Assembly: GCF_003426815.1 (NCBI RefSeq) | Contig: NZ_QKYK01000022.1 | Coordinates: 1-64,000 of the forward strand | Source: Desertimonas flava | GTDB lineage: Bacteria > Actinomycetota > Acidimicrobiia > Acidimicrobiales > Ilumatobacteraceae | Length of the DNA: 64,000 nucleotides | Direction: 5' to 3' | Shown here: piece after piece, positions 50,671 through 58,584 of the stretch | Numbering within the stretch: the stretch's first letter is position 1 | Layout: each line of letters opens with the position of its first letter | Made by a program: the position numbers and the translations under genes | Notes under the pieces: generated by a model | What the model saw: only the letters and a program-made list of their open reading frames with translations | What the model was told of the DNA's origin: nothing | The model's database searches: none

Positions 50671-50689
50671 TTGTGTTAATCCAACCTAC
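50671..50689 (-). promoter_or_regulatory. Possible IdeR/DtxR iron box
   Basis: On the minus strand the 19 bases GTAGGTTGGATTAACACAA match the iron-box consensus TTAGGTTAGGCTAACCTAA at 13 of 19 positions. The site is placed correctly, 62-80 bases before the iron-binding-protein start. An overlapping inverted repeat AGGTTG/CAACCT is visible. The second half is weak, so this is a candidate only. Confidence 0.35.
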
Positions 50690-50768
50690 CAAATGCGTGC
50701 GGCAGGTTGCCATTCGCCATCGGGGTTGGTTGGAGGCGCAGCCCTGCCGCCTCCGCCCGGCGAGATCG

Positions 50769-50806
50769 GTGAGCTGGCGACGCAGGTTTCCGCGGTGACA
50801 GCTCAC
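50769..50806. repeat. Interspersed hairpin repeat, family B, copy 3
   Basis: GTGAGCTGGCGACGC (50769-50783) and GCGGTGACAGCTCAC (50792-50806) keep the family B ends and flanks (GATCG before, ACTT after) but have several unpaired positions inside, so this is the most decayed copy. It lies in the 329-base gap between fbpA and the FAD oxidoreductase; apart from the possible iron box I see nothing else in that gap. Confidence 0.8.
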
Positions 50807-50938
50807 ACTTCGCGGCCGGCGGCTTCGTGAGATCTCCACGAGATCGTCAGAAGTTCTCCAAGCGCGCTCGGGATGACGAGGTTCACGTTGGACCGATACG
50901 CCCGGCGGTGGGCAATCGCGTCGATCCGAGGAGGTTCG

Positions 50939-52357
50939 ATGTCCAAAGTGATCGTCATCGGAGCCGGTTTCAGCGGGAGCTGTGCCGCATTGATGTTGGC
51001 GGCCGCCGGCCACGAAGTGGTCGTCGTCGACCGTGACGCCGGGCCGGTTCCGGCCGGCCCCGACGAAGCATGGGAATGGGACCGGCGGAGCATCCGCCAG
51101 TACCGCATGGCCCATGGTCTGCTTCCGCTCGGCCATCAGCGCATGGTCGAGCACTTTCCCCGAGTCGTCGACCGGTTGCGTGAGCATGGCGGGCTCGAGA
51201 TCAACCTGGCCCACTCGCTCGTCGATCTCGTCCCCGGGTCGGGGCACCGGGCCGATGACGACCGCTTCGTCACGGTGACGGCGCGGCGGCCGACGTTCGA
51301 CTGGATCTGGGCGGCCGCGCTCGCCGACGAACCGGCGATCTCGGTGTGTCGTGGCGCCCCGGTCGAAGGCCTGTTGCGCGGCTCCGACGTGGTGCCCGGC
51401 GTCGCCCACGTGGCCGGCGTGCGCTTCGCCGGCGGCACCGAGCTGCGTGCCGATCTGGTCGTCGACGCCTCCGGCCGCGGGTCACCCATCGTCGACCTGC
51501 TCGCCGGCATCGGCGCCCGCCGGCCCCTGGAAAACGAGCGTGACAGTGGGTTCGCCTACACCGGCCGCTACTACCGCTCCCGTACCGGCGAGCTGCCCGA
51601 GATGCGGGCGCCACTGATCACCCCGATGGGATCGATCTCGTTGCTCACCCTGCCCGCCGATCGCGGGACGTGGGCGGTCACCGTGTACACCCGCGCCGAC
51701 GACCGGGCGCTGCGCGCCATCCGGCAGCCCGAGGTGTTCGACCGGGTCCTTCAGTCGTGCCCGCTCCACCGCCATTGGATCGACGGCGTTCCGATCCGCC
51801 CGATCGCTTCGATGAGCGGCGTGTCCAATCGCATCCGCCGCTTCGTCGTCGACGGCGTGCCAGTCGCCACCGGCCTGGCCGCCATCGGCGACGCCCAGAT
51901 GTGCACCGACCCGTCGCTCGGACGGGGTATGACCATGGCCCTGCTGCACAGCGAGCTGCTCCGCGACGTCGTGCGCAACCACGGAGACGATCCGGCGGAC
52001 CTGGCCGTCGCTTTCGACGAGGCGACACAACGGAGCCTCGGTCCGTGGTACGAGGCGACCGTCACCAATGGTCAGCTGCGGCTCGCCGAGATGGGCGCCG
52101 CGGCCCGGGGCGAGCGCTTCGAGCCCGAAGGTCCGGCGGCTGTCGCCTACGCCCACGCCCGCGCCAAGGCCGTCGACGAGGACGCCGCCCGCTGGTTCGC
52201 CGAGCTGCTCTCGTGCCTGACGACTCCCGACGAGCTGTTCAGCCGGCCCGGCGTGCTCGCCCGCGTGATCGAGATCGGCACGCGTCCCGACCTGCCCCAG
52301 GTGCCCGGCCCAGACCGCCGCCACCTCCTCGACCTCGTCGCCCGCGCCGCAGCCTGA
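50939..52357 (+). CDS. FAD-dependent monooxygenase/oxidoreductase
   Basis: A 472-residue flavoprotein of the PHBH/geranylgeranyl-reductase superfamily. The dinucleotide-binding motif is VIVIGAGFSGSCAALMLAAAG at the N-terminus (first residues VIVIGAGFSG), the middle strand is ADLVVDASGRGS and the second FAD block is ATGLAAIGDAQMCTDPSLGRG. A GAGGAGG site lies directly upstream of the ATG. The substrate is unknown. It precedes the unusual 52.5-59.7 kb operon by 168 bases with a family A repeat in between, so co-regulation is possible but not shown. Confidence 0.88.
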   Translation: MSKVIVIGAGFSGSCAALMLAAAGHEVVVVDRDAGPVPAGPDEAWEWDRRSIRQYRMAHGLLPLGHQRMVEHFPRVVDRLREHGGLEINLAHSLVDLVPGSGHRADDDRFVTVTARRPTFDWIWAAALADEPAISVCRGAPVEGLLRGSDVVPGVAHVAGVRFAGGTELRADLVVDASGRGSPIVDLLAGIGARRPLENERDSGFAYTGRYYRSRTGELPEMRAPLITPMGSISLLTLPADRGTWAVTVYTRADDRALRAIRQPEVFDRVLQSCPLHRHWIDGVPIRPIASMSGVSNRIRRFVVDGVPVATGLAAIGDAQMCTDPSLGRGMTMALLHSELLRDVVRNHGDDPADLAVAFDEATQRSLGPWYEATVTNGQLRLAEMGAAARGERFEPEGPAAVAYAHARAKAVDEDAARWFAELLSCLTTPDELFSRPGVLARVIEIGTRPDLPQVPGPDRRHLLDLVARAAA

Positions 52358-52379
52358 CCACTGACCCACCACCTTCGAC

Positions 52380-52427
52380 TTCCTGTACTGATTCCTTCTC
52401 GTATGCGAGAAAGAATCAGTACAGGAA
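52380..52427. repeat. Interspersed hairpin repeat, family A, copy 3
   Basis: TTCCTGTACTGATTC (52380-52394) pairs with GAATCAGTACAGGAA (52413-52427), and the inner TTCTCG/CGAGAA pairs again after one mismatch to leave the loop TATG. This is the most completely paired copy. It follows the FAD oxidoreductase stop by 22 bases, in a terminator-like place. Confidence 0.92.
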
Positions 52428-52525
52428 CTCGGGGGCGACCGACACAGCCGCAGTGCTATCGTTGCTGCGCCTCCCCGGGTGGGGATTTCGGCGGGGCGGC
52501 CGACTGATCCAGGGGGAGGTGCGGA

Positions 52526-52657
52526 GTGCGTCGGATGACGCCTGTCGGACCCGCGCTGCGGGCGGTGACCCACCTCGACTGGCGCGAGCGCCACCACGTC
52601 GGGCGCCGACTGACGCTGCGTCGCTTGGCCCGTCCCTTCCGCGAGGTGGAGCGATGA
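52526..52657 (+). CDS. Small basic ORF coupled to the Lys/Ala-rich protein
   Basis: A 43-codon frame starting GTG (in-frame ATG three codons later) behind a strong GGGGGAGG site. It encodes an Arg/His-rich peptide (DWRERHHVGRRLTLRRLARP) and its stop overlaps the next ATG as ATGA. Third codon positions are mostly G or C, as in neighbouring genes. The coupling and ribosome-binding site support translation; the function is unknown, and it could be a leader peptide that opens the following gene. Confidence 0.5.
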   Translation: MRRMTPVGPALRAVTHLDWRERHHVGRRLTLRRLARPFREVER

Positions 52658-53520
52658 CGGACGCCGGCGAGCCACGCGCCACGCCGAAGGCCGGCAAGAA
52701 GGCGACGTCGAAGAAGACGCCGTCGAAGAAGGCCGCCACCAAGAAAACGCCGCCGAAGGCGGCGTCCAAGAAGACCGCCGCCGCCAAGGGCTCGAGCACG
52801 AAGTCAGCCGCCAAGGCACCGCCTACGACGCGTCCGACGACGGAGCCGATGCGCGACGCGGCCGACGTGGTGCGCGCCGCGGCGCAGATCATCAAGGTGT
52901 TCGATGCCCAACCCGACCTGTTCCTCGCTGCCTGCGCCAATCCCGTGCGCGCCCTGCGTGATGCGGGCGTCGAGCTCAGCCCCGAGGCCGAGCGCTACGT
53001 CGCCCTGCGCTGCCGGTTCGACCCGGAGCGAGCGACCCGGCTCGAGCAGCTCGCCGCGCAGGTGGGCGAGTACTTGGGCGACGTCGACCTCGACGACGAC
53101 CGGGCCGTGGCCGCGGCGCTGCGCCGGGTGGACATCCCCGTCGAGCTCGAGGCGGAAGGTGAGGCGACGCCGGCCGTCTCGCTGAGCGCGGCACCGAGCG
53201 AGCAGCGGCCGCCGTCACGGCGCACGCGCGAGCTCCATCCGAATCGTCGCTCCGTGCTCGCCGCCGCGGCGACCCTGCCGCAGGTGCACCGGTGGCGACA
53301 GACCAGCCGCGGACCAGACCCGTTCGAACGGCACGCCGACAAGCATCCAGTCTTCGGCCCGCTCCTCGAGTACCGGCGGCTGTCGGCGTCGGTACCGCGC
53401 TTCGCCTCCGGCGAGGTGTACCAACGACTGGCCCGTACCAAGGGCGGTCAGCTCTCCGACGGCATCAACATCACCCTGCGCGTACGGCTCAACACGACCG
53501 CCGAGGACGAGGACCGCTGA
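52654..53520 (+). CDS. Lys/Ala/Pro-rich protein of unknown function
   Basis: A 288-residue protein. Residues 10-65 are a histone-H1-like tail of Lys-Lys-Thr, Ala and Pro (AGKKATSKKTPSKKAATKK). Residues 70-170 are helical and include DLFLAACANPVRALRDAGVE followed by LSPEAERY, a form reminiscent of Nif11/NHLP leader-like or related helical modules. Residues 190-288 are unassigned. The tail could bind nucleic acid or an acidic polymer. The start is coupled to the small ORF upstream, and the stop overlaps the next ATG by one base (TGATG), so it belongs to one translation unit with the giant protein. Confidence 0.75.
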   Translation: MTDAGEPRATPKAGKKATSKKTPSKKAATKKTPPKAASKKTAAAKGSSTKSAAKAPPTTRPTTEPMRDAADVVRAAAQIIKVFDAQPDLFLAACANPVRALRDAGVELSPEAERYVALRCRFDPERATRLEQLAAQVGEYLGDVDLDDDRAVAAALRRVDIPVELEAEGEATPAVSLSAAPSEQRPPSRRTRELHPNRRSVLAAAATLPQVHRWRQTSRGPDPFERHADKHPVFGPLLEYRRLSASVPRFASGEVYQRLARTKGGQLSDGINITLRVRLNTTAEDEDR

Positions 53521-56500
53521 TGGCCGACACCGGCGGGTTCGAAGTCGTCGCCGAGATCTCCAAGGCGACGGTCGACCAGATCCTGCTCGCCGCGCGCAAG
53601 AGCAACGTCATTCCCCAGGGGTTCGAGGAACCCAACCCGATCGCCTTCGGGCCGTACCTCACCGAGCAGGTCGACGTCATCGTCCCGGAAGCCGGACTGT
53701 CGGCCGAACTCCTGCCGGCCAGCAACTCGGTGCGGATCAACATCCCGGTCGAGATCGACGTGCAGATCCAGAACCCGCCGGTTCCGTCGGCCTCGCTGTT
53801 CAACATGACCGCCGACCTGCGCGTCGACGCGCCGCTCGGAACGATCCCCGGCGAGGCCCCGAAGATCGGTGTGCTCACCCAGAACATCGCGCTGAACCAA
53901 GTCGGCGCCACGCTCACCAGCGGCGACCCGGTCCCGCCGATCACCGAAGCGCTGATCGCCGAGTACGTCCACGCCCGCTGGGAAGCCGAGACCATCCCCC
54001 ACGTCGTCCAGCAGACCGGGGCGTCGTTCGCCGGGCGCACGTTCGACGTGCACTTCCAGACGTTCGACGACGAGAACATCGCCGCCAAGCGGATCGCGGT
54101 CGAGGCGGTGGGCACCGACGTCACGATCTCCATCCCGTGCGCGCTGCAGCTGTCCAACATCACCGGCGCCGCTCCCCTACCGCCGAGCCCGCTCGCCGTG
54201 GTGGCCCGGCTGGCACTCGCCACGGAGCTGGACGTCCAGCCGGGGCGGATCCGCGCCAACCTGGCGACGGCGACCGTCACCGTCGAGGACCTCGCGCCGG
54301 GCGAGGGCGTCGGCGGGACGAACTACTCGCTGGTCGCTGCGCTCGTTGGCCCGCTGATCGAGACGCAGCTGGAGCTGCGCGCCACCGCCGTGGCCCAGGC
54401 CGTCGGGCTGATCTCGGTCGACGTGCCGACCGTCGACCAGATCGAGGCCTTCATCGCAGAGCAACTCCACGCCAAGGTGGCCGCCCAACCCAACATCGGC
54501 CTGTGGACGCCGGACTTCAGCGGCGCCGACGTGACGGTCACCGACGCCACCCCGAAAGTCCTCGCCGACGCGATCGCGATCGCCATCAACGCCCGCCCGG
54601 GCTCGAACCTCGCCCAGATCGACAACTTCATCCCCGCCGGGCGCGGCTTCGCCGTGGCGATCCTCGGCGCCAAGGTGATCGAGCTGATCGAAGCCCGGGT
54701 CGACGAACCTCAGCCCGAAGGCCTGGGCGGCATCCCCCAGACCCGGACGGTCGAAGGCAAGGAGGTGCGGATCCACCGGCTCGACTTCTCGCTGCGCACC
54801 GGTGCGATCCGCGGCGACGGCGACCTGACCGTGATCGATGCCGTCGCCGGCAGCATCGACATCGACGCCGGCTTCTGGGCCGACATCGGACTGCGCTGGG
54901 TGGACGAGCCCGACGGCCAGCGGGCCGAGCCGTTCGTGATCGACGACGACGTGAGCCTGTCGGCCGGGGCGTGGATCGTGATGATCATCCTCGGATTCGT
55001 CTTCGGCGGATTGATCATCGGCGTCGTCCTGCTCGTCGTGTACCTGGTGGTGGAGGGCATCGCCGACTCGGTCGGCGGCGAGGTGATCGAGGACGAGACG
55101 GGCCAGGTGAAAGCGCTCAGCGCGTGGCCGACGACGCTCGACGGCATCGGTGACGTCACGAGCCGCTTCGAGAACCCGATCGTGATCGAGCCCGGCGCCG
55201 TCGTGTTCTCCGGCAGCATCCTGGTGACGAGCATGTTCGCCCTCACCGCGAGCGCGCCGCCGGACGCCCAGGGGCCGTACTTCGCCACCGCCCGCCAACC
55301 GATCAACCTCAGCGGCGGCGTGGCCGTCGCCGGGGCGGCGTACCATTGGCGCTTCGGCGACGGCTTCCAGCTGGCCGCCATCGACGCCGTCCACGAGTAC
55401 ACCCACAGCGCGGTGTACGTGAGCCGGCTGGGTAGCAGCGTCGCTCAGCCGGGCGGCGTCAGCCTCGGCAACCTCACGCTCGTCAAGGTGCGCAACGTCC
55501 CGGCCGTCGTGTCGCTGCACGCGCCGGCGACCGTCCGGGAGGGTCAGCAGTTCGAGGTGGTCGTCGACTTCACCGACGCCGAGTGGCTCGACCACCACGA
55601 GGTGGTCGTCGACTTCGGCGACGACAGCCAGCCCGTCGTCCCTGCGGTGACCGAGACCAACACGAAGCCGGCCGCGGTCGGTCGGGCCACGGCGTCGCAC
55701 GCCTACTGCGACGACGGGACGTACACGATCCGGGTGCAGGTCATCGACAATGACGGCGGCATCGGGGTGGCGACACACGACATCGACGTGACGAACGTGG
55801 CCCCGGTGCTGACGGCGCCCGAGCGGATGTACGCCTACCACTGCAGCCCGCTGACGCTGATCGCGCCGTTCACCGACGCCGGCTGGTGCGACACCCACAC
55901 CGGCACGTGGGACTTCGGCGACTGCAGCCCCGTGATCGACGCGACGATTCGCGAGCTCCACGAACCGCCGGAGGGGATCGGGTACGCCGCCGCCACGCAC
56001 ACGTACCAGGACTGCGGGCGCTTCGAGGCACGCGTGGTCGTCGCCGACGACGACGGCGGGGTGGGCACCGACACGACCATCGTCGAGGTCGTCGACGTCC
56101 GCAACCGCACATTCGAGCGCGGCTTCCGGGTCCTGCCCGTGGGCGAGGTGGCCAACGAATGGCAGCCCGTCGGTGACGGGGAGTTCGCCGCGGATCACTC
56201 GATCCTGCGCGACGGCCGGGCGGCCCAGGCGATGCGCGGCCGCGGCCGGGCCGTCGGCATCTCTCAGACGATCGGCGCCAATCCGGGGTGGGACTATCAG
56301 GTCACCGCCCACTGTCATGCGCCGGCACCGCTCACGACCATGGCGGTGGGCATCGATCCCAACGGGGGGAACGACCCGGCCGCCGACGAGATCGTCTGGA
56401 TGCGGTCACCGGCGCCCGACGCGTGGCGCCCGACCACCGTGCGGGCGACCGCCACGGCGCCGAGGATCACGGTGTTCGTGATGGTCGGTCACGCCGCGGC

Positions 56501-57143
56501 GGCTATTCCAGCCGGGGCATCGGAGGCGGTGATCGATCGCGGCGCCGCGGTCGGGTACGTCGACGAGGTGGTGCTCGTGGCGGTGCCCTGCCCGCTGCCC
56601 AAGATCCGCCGCCCGAAGGGGCCGGCCCCGGATCTGCGCCGTTGCATCGACTGGAAGGGTGAGAAGGCGCCGCAGCGGCTGGGCGAGCAGACCGAGCGGG
56701 GCGGCGTGACGTTCCGTGCTGCGGCCGGGCCGCTGCAACTGGCCGCCGTCGACGACCTCGTGGGTCTCGTCCTTCCGGCGCGGGGCCTGTTCGTCGACTT
56801 CCCCTCCCCCGTCGCCGAGGCCACGCTCTCGGTCGTGGTGATCGGCTCGGCTGACATCCGAGTCGTGGCCCTCGACGCCGAGCGGCAGGTCGTCGCGTCT
56901 GCATCGAGTACCGATGCCGACGGGCCGCGCCGCACGATCACCGTCGACGCCCGGGGAGCCCGGCTCCTCGCCGTCGCCACCCGCGCTGGTGCCGACGCCG
57001 TACTCGTCGAGCTGTGTTGGACGCCCACGACCGGCGACGCCAAACCAGGCACGAGGCCCGACACGAAGCCGGACGCCAAACCGGACACGAAGCCGGACAC
57101 CAAGCCGGACACCAAGCCGGTCGCCACGACAGCAAGGAGCTGA
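53520..57143 (+). CDS. Giant PKD-domain protein with central membrane segment
   Basis: A 1207-residue protein. Residues 1-480 are beta-rich and repetitive, of no family I recognise, with two related segments around EALIAEYVHARW and DQIEAFIAEQLHAK. Residues about 483-520 form one long hydrophobic segment (AWIVMIILGFVFGGLIIGVV). Residues 600-870 contain PKD-like modules: YHWRFGDG with VHEYTH, then VVDFGDDS with SHAYCDDGTY, then TWDFGDCS with THTYQDCGRF. A jelly-roll-like domain follows, and the tail is five DTKP/DAKP repeats. There is no N-terminal signal peptide. The start overlaps the preceding stop (TGATG). Probably an envelope or surface protein; role unknown. Confidence 0.85.
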   Translation: MADTGGFEVVAEISKATVDQILLAARKSNVIPQGFEEPNPIAFGPYLTEQVDVIVPEAGLSAELLPASNSVRINIPVEIDVQIQNPPVPSASLFNMTADLRVDAPLGTIPGEAPKIGVLTQNIALNQVGATLTSGDPVPPITEALIAEYVHARWEAETIPHVVQQTGASFAGRTFDVHFQTFDDENIAAKRIAVEAVGTDVTISIPCALQLSNITGAAPLPPSPLAVVARLALATELDVQPGRIRANLATATVTVEDLAPGEGVGGTNYSLVAALVGPLIETQLELRATAVAQAVGLISVDVPTVDQIEAFIAEQLHAKVAAQPNIGLWTPDFSGADVTVTDATPKVLADAIAIAINARPGSNLAQIDNFIPAGRGFAVAILGAKVIELIEARVDEPQPEGLGGIPQTRTVEGKEVRIHRLDFSLRTGAIRGDGDLTVIDAVAGSIDIDAGFWADIGLRWVDEPDGQRAEPFVIDDDVSLSAGAWIVMIILGFVFGGLIIGVVLLVVYLVVEGIADSVGGEVIEDETGQVKALSAWPTTLDGIGDVTSRFENPIVIEPGAVVFSGSILVTSMFALTASAPPDAQGPYFATARQPINLSGGVAVAGAAYHWRFGDGFQLAAIDAVHEYTHSAVYVSRLGSSVAQPGGVSLGNLTLVKVRNVPAVVSLHAPATVREGQQFEVVVDFTDAEWLDHHEVVVDFGDDSQPVVPAVTETNTKPAAVGRATASHAYCDDGTYTIRVQVIDNDGGIGVATHDIDVTNVAPVLTAPERMYAYHCSPLTLIAPFTDAGWCDTHTGTWDFGDCSPVIDATIRELHEPPEGIGYAAATHTYQDCGRFEARVVVADDDGGVGTDTTIVEVVDVRNRTFERGFRVLPVGEVANEWQPVGDGEFAADHSILRDGRAAQAMRGRGRAVGISQTIGANPGWDYQVTAHCHAPAPLTTMAVGIDPNGGNDPAADEIVWMRSPAPDAWRPTTVRATATAPRITVFVMVGHAAAAIPAGASEAVIDRGAAVGYVDEVVLVAVPCPLPKIRRPKGPAPDLRRCIDWKGEKAPQRLGEQTERGGVTFRAAAGPLQLAAVDDLVGLVLPARGLFVDFPSPVAEATLSVVVIGSADIRVVALDAERQVVASASSTDADGPRRTITVDARGARLLAVATRAGADAVLVELCWTPTTGDAKPGTRPDTKPDAKPDTKPDTKPDTKPVATTARS
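57057..57116 (+). repeat. 12-base tandem repeat coding for the DTKP tail
   Basis: Five consecutive 12-base units of the form CCGGACACSAAG encode Pro-Asp-Thr-Lys or Pro-Asp-Ala-Lys at the C-terminus of the giant protein. Units three to five are nearly identical, so the copy number probably varies between strains. The charged, proline-rich tail looks like a wall-spanning or polymer-binding stalk. Confidence 0.85.
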
Positions 57144-57146
57144 GAC

Positions 57147-57815
57147 ATGCCGCAACAGGACGTCACGATCAACGCCTGGCCCGATCCGCTCGCCATCACT
57201 CATCGCACCGATCCCGAACGCACGCCGCAGGTCGACATGACGATGACGATGCGCGCCGAGCGGCCGGTGCCGGTGTGCTTCACCCTGTGCGAGCCGATCT
57301 GCGCCCGCAGCGACTACTCGATCGGCCTGTCGATCTTCGACAACCCAGTGGTGCGGATCCGGCTCGTCGGTGAGACCCGCATCGCGCCGTGCGGCGACAG
57401 GCACGACACGCCACCACGGCGGCCCGACTGCGTCGACTTCACGACGCTGAAGCGGGGGACGAAACTGACCGAGAAGTTCGAGCACGACGGCGCCGTCGTC
57501 GAGGTGGCCGGCCCCACCCAGGTGGCCGACGCCGGCGGGGCGAACGGCGTGGTCGTCCCCCAGGGCGGCCTGCGCGTCACGTTCCCCACCGCCGTCACCG
57601 CCGCCTCGGTCCGGTTGCTGGCCAAGACCGAGGCCGCCATCGAGGGCCGCTCCGGCGACTCGCTCGTCACCACGGTGAAGGTCGACCCGTCCTCGTCCGT
57701 CCAACAGATCGACGTGCCCGGCCTGTCCCTGACGACGATCTCGGTCGACGGCGAGGGCGTCATCGTCACCGAGGTGTGCGCCCGTCACGCCGACGAACGC
57801 GACCGCATCTTCTGA
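57147..57815 (+). CDS. Unrecognised 222-residue beta-rich protein
   Basis: A protein with no family I recognise. Four cysteines cluster early (VCFTLCEPICARS and APCGDR) and could bind a metal or form disulfides. The C-terminal 110 residues resemble the domain in residues 990-1180 of the preceding giant protein: both contain a V-x-FP-x-x-V-x-x-A-x-x-x-V strand followed by a VEVC or VELCW end (here VTEVCARH). This suggests a shared beta-sandwich module and a physical partnership. It starts four bases after the giant protein's stop. Confidence 0.7.
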   Translation: MPQQDVTINAWPDPLAITHRTDPERTPQVDMTMTMRAERPVPVCFTLCEPICARSDYSIGLSIFDNPVVRIRLVGETRIAPCGDRHDTPPRRPDCVDFTTLKRGTKLTEKFEHDGAVVEVAGPTQVADAGGANGVVVPQGGLRVTFPTAVTAASVRLLAKTEAAIEGRSGDSLVTTVKVDPSSSVQQIDVPGLSLTTISVDGEGVIVTEVCARHADERDRIF

Positions 57816-57846
57816 TCCGACCCCCCACCCCAACAACGGAGCGATC

Positions 57847-58584
57847 GTGAGCGAACCGGCCTCTCAACCCAGCGAACTCGGCGACCAGGCAAAGCAGATC
57901 TTGGGCGCGGCGGAAGCCGACGTCGCCGCCGCGGCGGCCAGCGCGGCCCGCCTCGTGCAACGGGCCGGCGCCATCCTCGAAGAGGAGCTGTCGGTCGGCA
58001 TCGCGGCCATGGACCGCCTGGAGAGCCGGTTCGTCGACGTCGAGGCGATCCGCGATCCCGAGACCCACGAGCTGCTCAACCGCTTTCGGACCGACGCCCA
58101 CCAGATCGTCGATCTGCTCATCGACGTGGTCGGCACGTCGTTCGACGCCTTGGGCCGGGTCGCCGACCAGGGCATCTCGATCGGGCTGCCGATCGACAAG
58201 CTGATGGCGCGGGCGGCGCGCAACGGTTCGCCCAACCCGGTCAACGGCGGCTCGACCGGCACGGTGTCGGTGCTCGACGCCGTCGAGACGGTCGCGCGCG
58301 GCGGCGACGCGACGTTGTCGATGGCGGTCACCAACTCGTCGGACTCGATGACCGAGCCGTTCTCGCTCGTGGCCAGCGACCTGATCTCCGACGCCGGCCA
58401 GCGCATCGCCGCGACCCACGTGTCGTTCGAGCCGGCGAGCGTCGTCCTCGCCGCGAAGGCGTCGGAACGGGTGACGATCAAGGTCCACGTGCCCGACGGC
58501 ATCGACCCGGGCCGCTACGCCGGTCTGGTCCAGGCGACCAACCTCGAGCATGTGCGGGCAGTGTTGACGATCACGGTGACGTGA
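57847..58584 (+). CDS. Helical plus Ig-like hypothetical protein
   Basis: A 245-residue protein. The first 110 residues are amphipathic helices rich in Ala, Glu and Asp (AAEADVAAAAASAARLVQRA) with a hydrophobic patch near IVDLLIDVVGTSFDAL. The rest is an Ig-like/NEW3-type beta-sandwich (from TVSVLDAVETVARGGDATLS to RAVLTITVT). No signal peptide is evident. It starts with GTG, and its stop overlaps the prenyl synthase GTG start (GTGA), so the two are translated together, a tight link between this unknown protein and isoprenoid synthesis. Confidence 0.72.
   Translation: MSEPASQPSELGDQAKQILGAAEADVAAAAASAARLVQRAGAILEEELSVGIAAMDRLESRFVDVEAIRDPETHELLNRFRTDAHQIVDLLIDVVGTSFDALGRVADQGISIGLPIDKLMARAARNGSPNPVNGGSTGTVSVLDAVETVARGGDATLSMAVTNSSDSMTEPFSLVASDLISDAGQRIAATHVSFEPASVVLAAKASERVTIKVHVPDGIDPGRYAGLVQATNLEHVRAVLTITVT

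Noticed and set aside
37523-50806. Interspersed repeats as a CRISPR array
   Set aside because: Copies are kilobases apart, palindromic, and not separated by uniform spacers; no cas genes are present.
54177-56318. A 713-codon minus-strand frame under the giant protein
   Set aside because: Shadow frame typical of high-GC DNA; the plus strand has PKD motifs, coupled junctions and proper codon use.
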